DNA of 64,000 nt from Vibrio superstes (GCF_003569005.1 NZ_BCUR01000004.1:1018003-1082002), one strand, 5' to 3'; positions 1 through 7,800 are shown, counted from the first letter of the stretch. Translations and numbers: made by a program. The notes: generated from the letters alone by a model not told the origin.

Positions 1-204
1 CTAGAACTTGTGCATTTTAATTTTGGGGTGGAGTTTGCTCAGTTGGTTGTAATAGGGGGCCTATTATTGCTATCAGCAATCGTTCGTCGATTGCAGATAC
101 CTAAGCAAGAGATAACCAAACATCTCTCCCTTGCTACTTATGTTATGAGCTTTTTTAGCCTGTACTTTATGATCGACTTCATCGCTAAACATCATATCTA
201 TTAA
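1..204 (+). CDS. HupE/UreJ-like membrane protein, C-terminal part (start outside window)
   Basis: The frame is open from the first base, so the real start lies upstream of the window. The visible 67 residues begin LELVHFNFGVEFAQL, which matches the C-terminal FNxGVExxQ signature of HupE/UreJ-type membrane proteins. Two hydrophobic helices follow (around VVIGGLLLLSAIV and TYVMSFFSLYFMIDFI), which is how that family ends. HupE/UreJ proteins are small inner-membrane proteins linked to nickel or hydrogenase/urease functions, but many marine bacterial copies have no assigned substrate. Family membership rests on this C-terminal signature alone. The last part overlaps an open frame on the other strand that may be a gene remnant. 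Confidence 0.55.
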   Translation, partial: LELVHFNFGVEFAQLVVIGGLLLLSAIVRRLQIPKQEITKHLSLATYVMSFFSLYFMIDFIAKHHIY

Positions 205-360
205 CCTAGACAGCCAAGTATCAAACTTGGCTTTGTCCAGAACCGTCATAGATGGCACTTCGTAACTCGGAAGTGTCCAAGACGTGCTATCGAACCATCC
301 GAACTCGTGAACAATTGCTTCAACTCTTCTTTTGGCAGAAATAAATTGAACATATAGACC
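73..360 (-). pseudogene. Unrecognised gene remnant, minus strand, no start
   Basis: An open frame of about 95 codons follows directly after an in-frame stop. It has no start codon or ribosome site at its beginning. The part from 205 to 360 reads like real protein (for example VEAIVHEFGWFDSTSW and VPSMTVLDKAKFDTWL). The rest overlaps the end of the plus-strand HupE-like gene and is less convincing. I do not recognise the family. The simplest reading is the C-terminal fragment of a gene whose 5' part has been lost. The alternative is a chance open frame. Confidence 0.3.
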
Positions 361-499
361 TCAAGTATATTTACCAACTTAGAAAAGAATCATTACAGCA
401 AACTAATCATTAATATTAAACGTTCATTCGTTCACCCGCTCCAAATGCTTGTCTATTATTAACCATAAATATGACTATGATGTTGGAGAATTAGTGAGT

Positions 500-1348
500 A
501 TGTCTAGAAAAGGAGTTCTGCTTCTTGTTTTGTCATTGATATCAACTATTGCTATATCAGTGATAGTAGCTTCGATTATTGCGCAGCAACAATTTCAAGA
601 AAGTACATTTACTTCTTCGTCTCAAGGGGTTGAAAAACCTACAGATATCGGACTTAAATATGAGAAAATCGATATTATTCTAGATGGTCGTATATTGAAA
701 GCTTGGTATGTCCCTGCGAAAAATGAAGTAGGTGCCGTATTGGTTTTTCATGGGCAGAATGAATCTTTGTCAAGTTGGATATCAGCAATTCAACGTCTGA
801 ATAACTACGGATTATCGGTTTTTTTGTTTGATTACAGTGGTTTTGGAGATAGCCAAGGTGAACCATCGGTTACTGCGCTACGCGAAGATGCAGGGGCGGC
901 GTACAAAGAATTCCGACGATGGAGAACAGACACTGTTCCATCGTATTTTCTTGGATATTCTCTAGGTACAGGCATTCTTATAGATGCACTTAGTCACTAT
1001 GACATGCCTGCAGACGGCATAATACTCGCTAGCCCATTTTCAACTATTCGTGATGTCGCGATTGAAGAAGGTTCTATACTACCTCTATTCTCATTCTTGG
1101 TGCCAAATGCCTATGATAATGTTGAGGGAGTTATGTCTATAAAACTCCCAATTCACATTATACATAGCGAAACTGACGGCCGATTTCCTGTATGGATGGC
1201 TCAACAAATTGCTAGTGCTACACCAAATGCTGATTTAGTAGTCGTTCCTACTCCAACCCATTCAGAGTTCTTAGCTAGCCCTCTTGAACTAGGTGGTGAT
1301 GGGAAGCTTTTCTGGGGTGCGGTTTTACATGCGATGCACCCTAATTAA
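500..1348 (+). CDS. Alpha/beta hydrolase, membrane-anchored or exported (BEM46/YqkD-like)
   Basis: A 282-residue alpha/beta hydrolase. An N-terminal hydrophobic segment (about residues 5-28) acts as an anchor or uncleaved signal, so the enzyme should face the periplasm. The oxyanion-side HG motif is at residues 84-85, the nucleophile elbow GYSLG places Ser154, Asp226 lies in HSETDGRFP, and His254 lies in PTHSEF, giving a complete Ser-Asp-His triad. The layout (FDYSGFGDSQGEPS, then GYSLGTG) is that of the BEM46/YqkD group, whose natural substrates are mostly unknown. I chose ATG 500 because GGAGA lies about 10 bases upstream. A TTG at 449 would add 17 residues before the hydrophobic segment without a good ribosome site. 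Confidence 0.75.
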   Translation: MSRKGVLLLVLSLISTIAISVIVASIIAQQQFQESTFTSSSQGVEKPTDIGLKYEKIDIILDGRILKAWYVPAKNEVGAVLVFHGQNESLSSWISAIQRLNNYGLSVFLFDYSGFGDSQGEPSVTALREDAGAAYKEFRRWRTDTVPSYFLGYSLGTGILIDALSHYDMPADGIILASPFSTIRDVAIEEGSILPLFSFLVPNAYDNVEGVMSIKLPIHIIHSETDGRFPVWMAQQIASATPNADLVVVPTPTHSEFLASPLELGGDGKLFWGAVLHAMHPN

Positions 1349-1821
1349 ACATGACACTTCAATGGATGTCAGAGGGATTAGTCAACTGACCAGTTCTCGC
1401 GAGCCGGCACACTCCGTCAATAGCATGTTGTTTTATACCGAGGGTACTTCAGGTAACGTCGAACAAAGGAAACGCACTCCAGAGAATATAAAAAAGTAAT
1501 TACCTTAGTTAATCATGGGGTAACAGGCTGTTGCTCATTTGTGGGGAATGATAGTTGTTGAAGATTCTGTAACTCCTTAGGATTACTCGGTAATTGCTCG
1601 ATGTCTAATGTGCATGTATTGCACATTAGCTAAAGCTAATTCGATGGCCAGTGCTATGACTTCTGAAACATTTTGGGGTATTTCCTTCTTAGCATAAAAG
1701 CACTAAGGTGCTTCCGCCCCAAAACGTGCCAGCTTAGTTTTGGAGCGATAATTCCGGTCACAATTTACCCTACATTTCCTAATGCTAGGTCAAGATCGGA
1801 GCGTTCACGTATGCTTCGCTA
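1349..1821. other. Intergenic stretch with a stem-loop and a possible decayed minus-strand ORF
   Basis: No intact gene is seen. A perfect stem-loop lies at 1605-1629 (arms CTAATGTGCA/TGCACATTAG, 5-base loop). On the minus strand from about 1757 to 1513 three short blocks read like protein but sit in different frames: KLARFGAEAP, then NVSEVIALAIELALANVQY, then LPSNPKELQNLQQL. Joining them would need two frameshifts. This may be a decayed gene, but I cannot name a family and chance is possible. Confidence 0.25.
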
Positions 1822-2466
1822 TTAATACTCTCCAAAAAGTGAGTTCATTATCAGGCTTTGGTAATGCTTTTTGAAGTCGGGACAGTTCATTCGGGTATTG
1901 TTTAGAAGATTACTTAAAATAGGAAAGAGAATGGGCGAGGAAACTAAACCAAGTAGCACAATTAAGAATGTGTCCTCATTGTAGATTTCTAGTTGTTTAG
2001 ACTCTTTTTTTGCCGCCGTGAACAACTTGCTTATATGTTGATGGGTAGGAATCAAAATTCTTGTAAGATATTGAGAACGCTCATTACTAACGTCATACTC
2101 CATACAGATAAGACGAAGCATCTTTGGGTGTTCAAATAAGGTATTGATCAACACAGCCACTGCATTTTTAAATAGATTTAAGTTGTTTAGATCCGTGGTT
2201 TTAGATTGATCTAAAGCTTGATTTAAATCGGCTAAATAAGCGGCATTGTGTCTGTCAACAATAGCAAACCAAATATCCAACTTTGACCCGAAATGATGCT
2301 GGATGGTGCTATGAGAAACACCCGCATGAGTCCCTATCTGCCGAATGGAAGTCGAATCAAAACCTTTAGTAGAGAAAAGTTCGAATGCCCCATTGAGAAT
2401 ATCATGTCTAGTTTTTTGTGCTTCTTCAGCAGTTTGTCGGCCAACCCTAATTGTTTTTTTACTCAC
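1822..2466 (-). CDS. TetR/AcrR-family transcriptional regulator
   Basis: A 214-residue TetR-family repressor. The N-terminal three-helix DNA-binding domain spans about residues 18-65 (RHDILNGAFELFSTKGF, then SIRQIGTHAGVSHSTIQHHF), and an all-helical ligand-binding domain follows. It starts at GTG with AGGTAG about six bases upstream. It lies 68 bases downstream of the DAPG-hydrolase-like gene on the same strand, so the two are probably co-transcribed. Two long palindromes lie upstream of that gene, which fits an autoregulated unit in which this protein represses both genes until it binds a small, perhaps phenolic, ligand. The ligand is inference from the neighbouring enzyme. Confidence 0.88.
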   Translation of the reverse strand: MSKKTIRVGRQTAEEAQKTRHDILNGAFELFSTKGFDSTSIRQIGTHAGVSHSTIQHHFGSKLDIWFAIVDRHNAAYLADLNQALDQSKTTDLNNLNLFKNAVAVLINTLFEHPKMLRLICMEYDVSNERSQYLTRILIPTHQHISKLFTAAKKESKQLEIYNEDTFLIVLLGLVSSPILFPILSNLLNNTRMNCPDFKKHYQSLIMNSLFGEY

Positions 2467-2534
2467 GTGTTGCTACCTGTTAAGCGGAGAAAGTCTGAGT
2501 AGCTTTTATCGGCTACTCAGCTAATTTACAGAGA

Positions 2535-3275
2535 TTAAAGGTTAGTTTCTGTTTCGTAAAGCTCAGGTAGGAAACCCGCGAGAATATTCATCTCCCCTAT
2601 AGCATGGTCCATCAGGGCAAGTGCTGAGTGTTTATCGAAGACCAACGCTCTTGCTAATGCGGTATTACCAAGCAGACTCTGAATTGAAAGCACGGTTTCG
2701 TTTTGATTGTTAGGGTCTCGTGTCTCAACATACCCCATCCAAAACACCGAACGCATTTCTGAACCATATTCCGTTTTGGTGACGATATGGCACATCTTAT
2801 TTGCATTGATCAACTCTTCACGTAAACCGCCACGCGCGCAGATAACAAATCGGTCATTGGTTTCCTCATAATTATTTAGAATTTCTGAAGGGTCGACAAA
2901 TTGAATACGCAGCTTATTTAAGGTTTCACCGATGTATTCATCGACTAAGTGACTGGCTCCAATGTGTTTGCCTGGAAGTTTACTTTCCCAGTCCATCCAT
3001 AAATGCTGCGTAGGATACCAACGCTGATAATGCTCGATTGTCTGCATGTAATCTGCAAACCACCAACGAACCATTTCTGGCTCAACATCAGGCATTCTCG
3101 TCAAGGCTTTAACAACCATAATGCCATTTCCAGCGCGGTAAACACCTGTTTCTAAATCTGTGTGTGAATAGGACAGCACATCCTTTCCGCGATTGGCTGT
3201 TGCCCAAGGGTTAACCCCGAATACAGCGATAAATAAAGTGGCGGCCACCGCCAAAATTACAATGTGTTTCCTCAT
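2535..3275 (-). CDS. DAPG/phloretin hydrolase-like metalloenzyme (PhlG family)
   Basis: A 246-residue protein resembling the PhlG/phloretin hydrolase family. These zinc enzymes cleave a carbon-carbon bond in acylated phloroglucinols such as 2,4-diacetylphloroglucinol. The visible signature includes the tryptophan pair at 71-72 (RWWFADYM), His82 and His91 around the RWYP block, His109 and Glu113 in ASHLVDEYIG, His163, and the C-terminal pair His224/Glu228 in DHAIGEMN, which fit the family's metal-binding pattern. Unlike typical cytoplasmic PhlG it starts with a hydrophobic segment (about residues 5-21), suggesting export or anchoring. The start has GGAAG upstream. The TetR gene follows in the same orientation. 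The true substrate is unknown, and a phenolic ketone is inference. Confidence 0.68.
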   Translation of the reverse strand: MRKHIVILAVAATLFIAVFGVNPWATANRGKDVLSYSHTDLETGVYRAGNGIMVVKALTRMPDVEPEMVRWWFADYMQTIEHYQRWYPTQHLWMDWESKLPGKHIGASHLVDEYIGETLNKLRIQFVDPSEILNNYEETNDRFVICARGGLREELINANKMCHIVTKTEYGSEMRSVFWMGYVETRDPNNQNETVLSIQSLLGNTALARALVFDKHSALALMDHAIGEMNILAGFLPELYETETNL

Positions 3276-3296
3276 ATTCTATCTTCCTATCAGCAT

Positions 3297-3320
3297 TTAA
3301 CAATACGAGTGTATTGTTAA
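3297..3320. promoter_or_regulatory. Palindromic operator 1 of the TetR/DAPG-hydrolase unit
   Basis: A 24-base perfect inverted repeat: arms TTAACAATAC and GTATTGTTAA around a 4-base centre (GAGT). It sits just upstream of the hydrolase start on the minus strand. The core AATAC-N4-GTATT is shared with the second palindrome. TetR-family operators commonly have this form, so it probably binds the regulator encoded in the same unit. Confidence 0.75.
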
Positions 3321-3326
3321 AATCCA

Positions 3327-3356
3327 AATTAAGCAATACAGTTGTATTGCTTAATT
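3327..3356. promoter_or_regulatory. Palindromic operator 2 of the TetR/DAPG-hydrolase unit
   Basis: A 30-base perfect inverted repeat with 13-base arms (AATTAAGCAATAC and its complement) around AGTT. Its centre is 33 bases, about three helical turns, from the centre of operator 1, which would put two bound dimers on the same face of the DNA. Confidence 0.75.
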
Positions 3357-3401
3357 CAATAATCCGACTGATTGGGTGCGATTTAAGGACGCCGTATGCT
3401 T

Positions 3402-3563
3402 ATACCAATCGTAGTAAATAACTAATCATCCTAGCTTGTTAAAACACTCGATAACGGCGTTAGAATTTTTGATTGTAGAATGACTACTTATCAAAAAGTT
3501 CTGCCTTGTTATCCAGCGTTTTTCCTACGCTATTTCTGACCACTTACTTACTGTGATTGGTAT
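3402..3563 (+). repeat. Dispersed palindromic-ended repeat (MITE-like), copy 1, 162 bp
   Basis: The element is bounded by inverted ends ATACCAATC and GATTGGTAT, with further imperfect inversion inside (AGTAAATAA against AGTAAGTAA). It has no coding capacity. A near-identical 162-base copy lies at 27317-27478 and a shortened 103-base copy at 35364-35466, all in the same orientation. Size, ends and lack of genes fit a MITE or extragenic repeat family. This copy lies between the TetR-unit operators and a small membrane-protein gene. Confidence 0.8.
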
Positions 3564-3945
3564 TATTTGTGTAACTTTATATGGGAACATGAAGGCATCT
3601 CAGATAAAACATGTACGGAAAATTTGAATGCTGTCAGGAGGGGATAGATATGAATGACGCTATGTTATGAGTTATTAAGATATCAACGTTCTGGTTTAAC
3701 AACAGAGAACGGCTCACAATTGTCCAGATACGAGCTACATATCCATTCGAAATAAGCAATGGCAAAGCAAAAAGCTCTCTTCATATGAACACTCTCTTTA
3801 AAAAGTAGAAATAACTCTCTGTTATGTTTGTTCTGGTTGACGATAGAAATTAATGATATGTCATCAAATGGCAGTTATTGAAATCCGACTTTGGTTAAGA
3901 TGTACATCAAATCGAGGTCACCTAGCCAAATTAAGAGAGTTATGT
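3564..3945. other. Intergenic stretch with a strong ribosome site before a 6-codon ORF
   Basis: No established gene is seen. A very good Shine-Dalgarno sequence (AGGAGGGG, 3636-3643) lies six bases before ATG 3650, but the frame stops after six codons (MNDAML, stop at 3668-3670). On the minus strand an ATG-started frame of 33 codons occupies 3683-3784 without a clear ribosome site. The small membrane-protein gene starts at 3946 with AAGAGAG upstream. The first ORF could be a leader peptide or the remains of a truncated gene. Confidence 0.3.
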
Positions 3946-4425
3946 ATGTCTAACGTAGAAAAGAATTATGGTTTCAACACTCAGCAACGCCTTTTTGTGG
4001 GTTACACGCTAGCGGTACTAGTCGACTTAGTGGTACTAAACCTGTTTGACGAGTACTGGGGATTTGTCAGTATCGAGTCTTTTACAATCTCACTGATTGC
4101 CGCATTGCTACTTCAGTTGCTACTTAAGCTTTCTATTGGACTTGAGCATAAGATTGCTAATCACTTTAAATCTAAGCCAGGTAAAGCCCCTAAGGTATAC
4201 CGAGCGATTTCGACTTATATCATCTTGGTTGGTTCAAAGTTCATTATGCTAGAAGCAATCAACTTATTATTTGGTGAGAAAGTACAATTTACCGGCCCTT
4301 GGAACGGTGTTGTCGCTTTCTTCGGTGTGGTATTTGCTATCTTGATTGCTGAAACGATTGTATCGAAGATCTACTTTGCGCTAGACGATACTAAGAAACA
4401 ATCAGTTGAAAAAGTCACAGCTTAA
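3946..4425 (+). CDS. Conserved small inner-membrane protein, function unknown
   Basis: A 159-residue protein with four probable membrane helices (around residues 18-34, 40-60, 90-112 and 120-145) and a charged C-terminal end. The middle loop between helices 2 and 3 (KLSIGLEHKIANHFKSKPGKAPK) is basic and probably cytoplasmic. I do not recognise a characterised family. I chose the ATG at 3946 because AAGAGAG lies upstream and the protein then begins MSNVEKNYGF. An upstream in-frame ATG at 3853 would add 31 residues of unlikely composition. A good terminator follows immediately, so it is probably transcribed alone. Confidence 0.7.
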   Translation: MSNVEKNYGFNTQQRLFVGYTLAVLVDLVVLNLFDEYWGFVSIESFTISLIAALLLQLLLKLSIGLEHKIANHFKSKPGKAPKVYRAISTYIILVGSKFIMLEAINLLFGEKVQFTGPWNGVVAFFGVVFAILIAETIVSKIYFALDDTKKQSVEKVTA

Positions 4426-4438
4426 TCAATGCATTACA

Positions 4439-4466
4439 GAGTCACCTCGTAAGAGGTGGCTCTTTT
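4439..4466 (+). terminator. Rho-independent terminator of the small membrane protein
   Basis: Stem GAGTCACCTC / GAGGTGGCTC with loop GTAA and one mismatch, followed by TTTT. Confidence 0.8.
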
Positions 4467-4561
4467 GTTATCTTGCGAACCGTCATTTTTAGACCTAGTT
4501 AACTGCACCACAGTCAATAATAGGTATAATTTTTCTCCCCTCCTTATGCCTGACAGCTTGA

Positions 4562-5560
4562 ATGAAAACGCCCACCGCAAAAGACGTCGCAGATGCTGCC
4601 AATGTTTCTATGAGCACGGTATCACGCTATCTCAATCGAACTGCCCCAATTACCAAACAGACGATTATTGCCATTGAACAGGCCATATCTGAGCTGGGTT
4701 TTGTTCCGTTAAACCCTAAGCAGAAAGTCGTTAAGACTAAAGAAAAATTGATTGGTTTGATGATTCCGACATTTGATAGCTCTTTTATTAGCAGCACTTT
4801 AGATGGCATGGACCCCGCCATTCAAAATAGCGCGTATCGCCTTGTTATCGAAACGAGCAACTGGAACAAGGATAGAGAAGTAAAAGTGATTCATCGAATG
4901 CTGAAGCAAGGGATTGAGGGGCTTATTGTTCTAGTGAATAGCTTGTCGGAAGCAGAAATAAAAGCCATTGTTGATGAGTTACCCGTGTTGGTTGTGGCTG
5001 GTGTGAGCGAAGGTATTTATCAGCATATAAGCATTGATAACGTGGCTGGTGGACGTTTGGCTACCGACTATCTTATTGAGCTTGGCCACAGAAATATTGT
5101 GAATCTTTACAGTAGCGAGTTAGGCAATAAGGATTCCTTGCTACGTAGCCAAGGTTATCGTGAGAGCCTTGAAAGTGCAGGAATACACTATGATACAAAG
5201 CTGAGTTTAGAGGGCGGTTATCGAGCAAGTTGTGCCTCGCGAGCAACACAATCATTGATTGATCAAGGTATCGAGTTTACAGCGATATTCGCGGGCAACG
5301 ATCTTAGTGCTCTAGGGGTAATCAAGACCTTATCGCAAAATGGCATCAAGGTACCTGATCAGGTGTCAGTGGTTGGTTTTGATGATTCGCCCGCTGCGTC
5401 AGTGTTCTTACCTAAATTGACAACTATAAAGCAACCCTTGTCGGAAATGGGAGAGGTGGCGATACAACAGATGATGGCCATGATCGCTGGCAAAACGGCA
5501 AGTTTACCAACTTTAAAACTCGAGATTATCGTTAGAGGCAGTACCGCTAGGATAGCCTGA
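4562..5560 (+). CDS. LacI-family regulator, left of the GH16 glucanase
   Basis: A 332-residue LacI-family repressor. The N-terminal helix-turn-helix (about residues 5-25, KDVADAANVSMSTVSRYLN) and hinge helix are followed by a periplasmic-binding-protein-like sugar-binding domain. The core (IPTFDSSF, QNSAY, VVAG, FAGNDLSALGVI) is closely related to that of the second LacI protein at 6799-7800, so the two are paralogues flanking the same enzyme gene. It probably senses an oligosaccharide released from beta-glucan and controls the GH16 gene downstream. No strong ribosome site is visible before ATG 4562, but the protein then begins exactly at the usual LacI N-terminus. A -10-like TATAAT lies just upstream. 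Confidence 0.85.
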   Translation: MKTPTAKDVADAANVSMSTVSRYLNRTAPITKQTIIAIEQAISELGFVPLNPKQKVVKTKEKLIGLMIPTFDSSFISSTLDGMDPAIQNSAYRLVIETSNWNKDREVKVIHRMLKQGIEGLIVLVNSLSEAEIKAIVDELPVLVVAGVSEGIYQHISIDNVAGGRLATDYLIELGHRNIVNLYSSELGNKDSLLRSQGYRESLESAGIHYDTKLSLEGGYRASCASRATQSLIDQGIEFTAIFAGNDLSALGVIKTLSQNGIKVPDQVSVVGFDDSPAASVFLPKLTTIKQPLSEMGEVAIQQMMAMIAGKTASLPTLKLEIIVRGSTARIA

Positions 5561-5896
5561 AAGGTGAAAACCGGTTTGGGATTAGCTCGCTTTATTCTTT
5601 GAGCTAGCGTACATCGATCCTAACCACAAACCCAAACCATCTCATGAAACAAAAGTCTATTTTTTCATGCAACTCATTGTTTATTAATGAAAATTATGAT
5701 GAAAGCGGTTTGCTGTTTCATCTCTCACTATTGATAGCACTCTGAACACTTTTTCTTGCAGATAAATATAATCATTTCAGTTAATTAGAACACTTGCTGT
5801 TAAAAGTCCGCATTGTAAATGGAGCTGAAAACACACCGAAAATAGTGCTCTATTTGATGCAGCTAGGTAGTCTCAACGGTCTTAAGGGAAGAAACA
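5561..5896 (+). promoter_or_regulatory. Upstream region of the GH16 gene with two LacI-operator-like sites
   Basis: This 336-base stretch contains no gene. The perfect palindrome AAACCGGTTT at 5568-5577 and the related AAAGCGGTTT at 5702-5711 have the central CG and AAA/TTT arms typical of LacI-family operators. The rest is AT-rich. The GH16 start has GGGAAG about eight bases upstream. Which of the two LacI proteins binds is unknown. Confidence 0.45.
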
Positions 5897-6724
5897 ATGA
5901 ATCGAATTGCTAAACTGGGTAGTGCTTTGCTAATGAGCTCTATTCTTATGGGATGTACATCAGGCAGCAGTGTGCCTGCAGAAAACCAGAATGCCAACCA
6001 AGATACTATGGCGGCATCTGGCAAGTTAAATACGACTGATGTACCTTTGTATGGCGCGGAGGTTTACAGCAAGGATAAGGTGAAATTTGGTAAGTTTGTC
6101 GTTCGAATGAAGATGGTGTCAAACCCTGGTGTCGTTTCATCGTTCTTTACTTATGACAACGAATCTTGGCAGGGCGGAATACCTTGGCGTGAGATTGATA
6201 TTGAAGTGATTGGCAAAAACCCAAATCAGTTCCAAACCAACTTAATCACGGGTGACTCAGCGAATCGAATCCATTCTGAGAATATTCACGAGCTTGCGAA
6301 TATGGATGAATTTCATGAGTTTACCGTGATCTGGACGCCAGATAAGATCAGTTGGTTGGTTGATGGTAAAGAGGTCTACACAGAACGTGCTGAAGATTCT
6401 CAGCAAGTCATTGATATGCGCTCGTCTCCGCAAAGCTACCGTATGAACCTATGGATTTCAGAGGCGGCTGAATGGGTTGGCAAGTTTAATAAAGAAGATC
6501 TTCCTCTCTACCAATACGTTGATTGGATTGAGTACCACAGCTATGAAAATGGTGAGTTTGAGCTAGATTGGCGTGATGACTTTACCTCTTTTGACAGCGA
6601 GCGTTGGGGCAAGGGAGATTGGGGCTTTGATTCCAACTTAGTGACCTTCGCGCCAGAGAACGTGATTATTAAAGACGACATGCTTATCCTTGGCTTAACG
6701 GCAGGAAGCAAGGGCATCAAATAA
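5897..6724 (+). CDS. GH16 beta-1,3-1,4-glucanase (lichenase), circularly permuted lipoprotein
   Basis: A 275-residue secreted glycoside hydrolase of family 16. A lipoprotein signal ends in ILMGC (Cys20) with Thr at +2, which predicts outer-membrane anchoring. The catalytic block EIDIE gives Glu99 (nucleophile), Asp101 and Glu103 (acid/base). The order of segments is unusual. The part that starts an ordinary bacterial lichenase (a DDFxSFDxxRW block ending in a MLIL strand) lies here at the C-terminus (WRDDFTSFDSERWGKGDW, then DDMLILGLT), after the YVDWIEYHSY strand that ends an ordinary lichenase. This is the arrangement of the naturally permuted Fibrobacter succinogenes glucanase, which the sequence also resembles in detail (LYGAEVYS, FGKFVVRMKM, WVGKF, LDWRDDF). 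It should cut mixed-linkage glucan at the cell surface. LacI regulators lie on both sides. Confidence 0.87.
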   Translation: MNRIAKLGSALLMSSILMGCTSGSSVPAENQNANQDTMAASGKLNTTDVPLYGAEVYSKDKVKFGKFVVRMKMVSNPGVVSSFFTYDNESWQGGIPWREIDIEVIGKNPNQFQTNLITGDSANRIHSENIHELANMDEFHEFTVIWTPDKISWLVDGKEVYTERAEDSQQVIDMRSSPQSYRMNLWISEAAEWVGKFNKEDLPLYQYVDWIEYHSYENGEFELDWRDDFTSFDSERWGKGDWGFDSNLVTFAPENVIIKDDMLILGLTAGSKGIK

Positions 6725-6759
6725 CACCTAATCTCAACCGTTTATTTAGGTATTTTGAA

Positions 6760-6792
6760 CACCGCTTTGCTCCGTTGGCTTAGCGGTTTTTT
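6760..6792 (+). terminator. Probable terminator between GH16 and the second LacI gene
   Basis: Arms AACCGCT (6760-6766) and AGCGGTT (6782-6788) with a 15-base loop, followed by a run of T on the plus strand. It lies between the convergent GH16 and LacI genes. Confidence 0.6.
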
Positions 6793-6798
6793 TAGTCT

Positions 6799-7800
6799 TC
6801 AATTCATCACTTTGGACGCACTGTCTCTAACGATGAGCTCAGCGGGTGGAACGAAAGGTTTATCGGCATTGCTGCTCATTATGTCGCAAATATGGCTTAG
6901 TGCTATCTTACCTATTTCATACAAGGGCTGGCGCACTGTGGTTAAGGCTGGGGTGACTATTTCTGAGGTATAGAGGTCATCAAAACCGATAACGGAGACT
7001 TGTTGTGGAACGGCAATATCATGTTCTCTTAGGGCTTGAATTACACCATAAGCGCTTAAGTCATTAGCAGCAAAAACCGCGCTGAACGCAATATCATCTT
7101 TGATGAGCTGAAGAACTGCATTGTAGGCGGTTTTAGTATAATAACCACCATCGACAATGAGCCTTGAATCGACCTGTAGTCCCGCCTCTAACAAGCTTTG
7201 CTTATAGCCTTCTAGTCGGTCTTTGGCATCTGGTCCCTCGTTTAAGCGGCCATGAGCATGAACAATCTTAGTATGTCCTAGCTGTATTAAGTGGTTGGTG
7301 GCAATCCTTCCTGCAATCACATTGTCGATCTTGAGTATCGGCAGAGATCCCTTATCTGAGCCTGCAACAATGAGTATCGGAAGCGTTCCTACCAATCGTT
7401 TAATTTCATCTTCGCTAAGTAAACTGACCACCAGTACTAGGGCATCCACGCCCAAGTTGAGCATCTGCTTTATGACCTTTTGCTCTCGAACCTTGCTAAA
7501 GCGTGAGCTTTCAATTCGCAAGCTGTAGGCACTGTTTTGGGCGCAATGATTAATGCCGTTTAAGATGCTAGCAAAGTACGAGTTATCGAACGTTGGCACT
7601 ACTACGCCAATCTTCATGCTGCGAGCCTTGTTACCATGATGTTTTGTGGTCTTGGCGCTAAAGCTTAGCTCAGATATTGCTTGCTCTATCGCTTGGGCTT
7701 TCTCTTTGGCTATGTATCCCGTTTGATTGTTGAAGCGAGAAACAGTGCTTACAGAAACGCCAGCGAGGCGAGCGACATCATAAACGGTAGGCTTTTTCAT
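6799..7800 (-). CDS. LacI-family regulator, right of the GH16 glucanase
   Basis: A 333-residue LacI-family repressor with the N-terminal helix-turn-helix (YDVARLAGVSVSTVSRFNN, residues 7-25) and a sugar-binding domain. It shares many blocks with the regulator at 4562-5560 (PTFDNSYFASILNGI against PTFDSSFISSTLDGM; AQNSAY, LPILIVAG, FAANDLSAYGVI), so they are diverged paralogues. The gene is convergent with the GH16 gene. Its targets may include the GH3 beta-glucosidase at 14204-16363 or the GH16 gene, but no strong operator was seen in its own upstream region. The start ATG follows the standard LacI N-terminus (MKKPTVYDVA). Confidence 0.85.
   Translation of the reverse strand: MKKPTVYDVARLAGVSVSTVSRFNNQTGYIAKEKAQAIEQAISELSFSAKTTKHHGNKARSMKIGVVVPTFDNSYFASILNGINHCAQNSAYSLRIESSRFSKVREQKVIKQMLNLGVDALVLVVSLLSEDEIKRLVGTLPILIVAGSDKGSLPILKIDNVIAGRIATNHLIQLGHTKIVHAHGRLNEGPDAKDRLEGYKQSLLEAGLQVDSRLIVDGGYYTKTAYNAVLQLIKDDIAFSAVFAANDLSAYGVIQALREHDIAVPQQVSVIGFDDLYTSEIVTPALTTVRQPLYEIGKIALSHICDIMSSNADKPFVPPAELIVRDSASKVMN

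Noticed and set aside
1293..1499. 68-codon open frame after the alpha/beta hydrolase
   Set aside because: It overlaps the hydrolase end in another phase, has no ribosome site and no family features.
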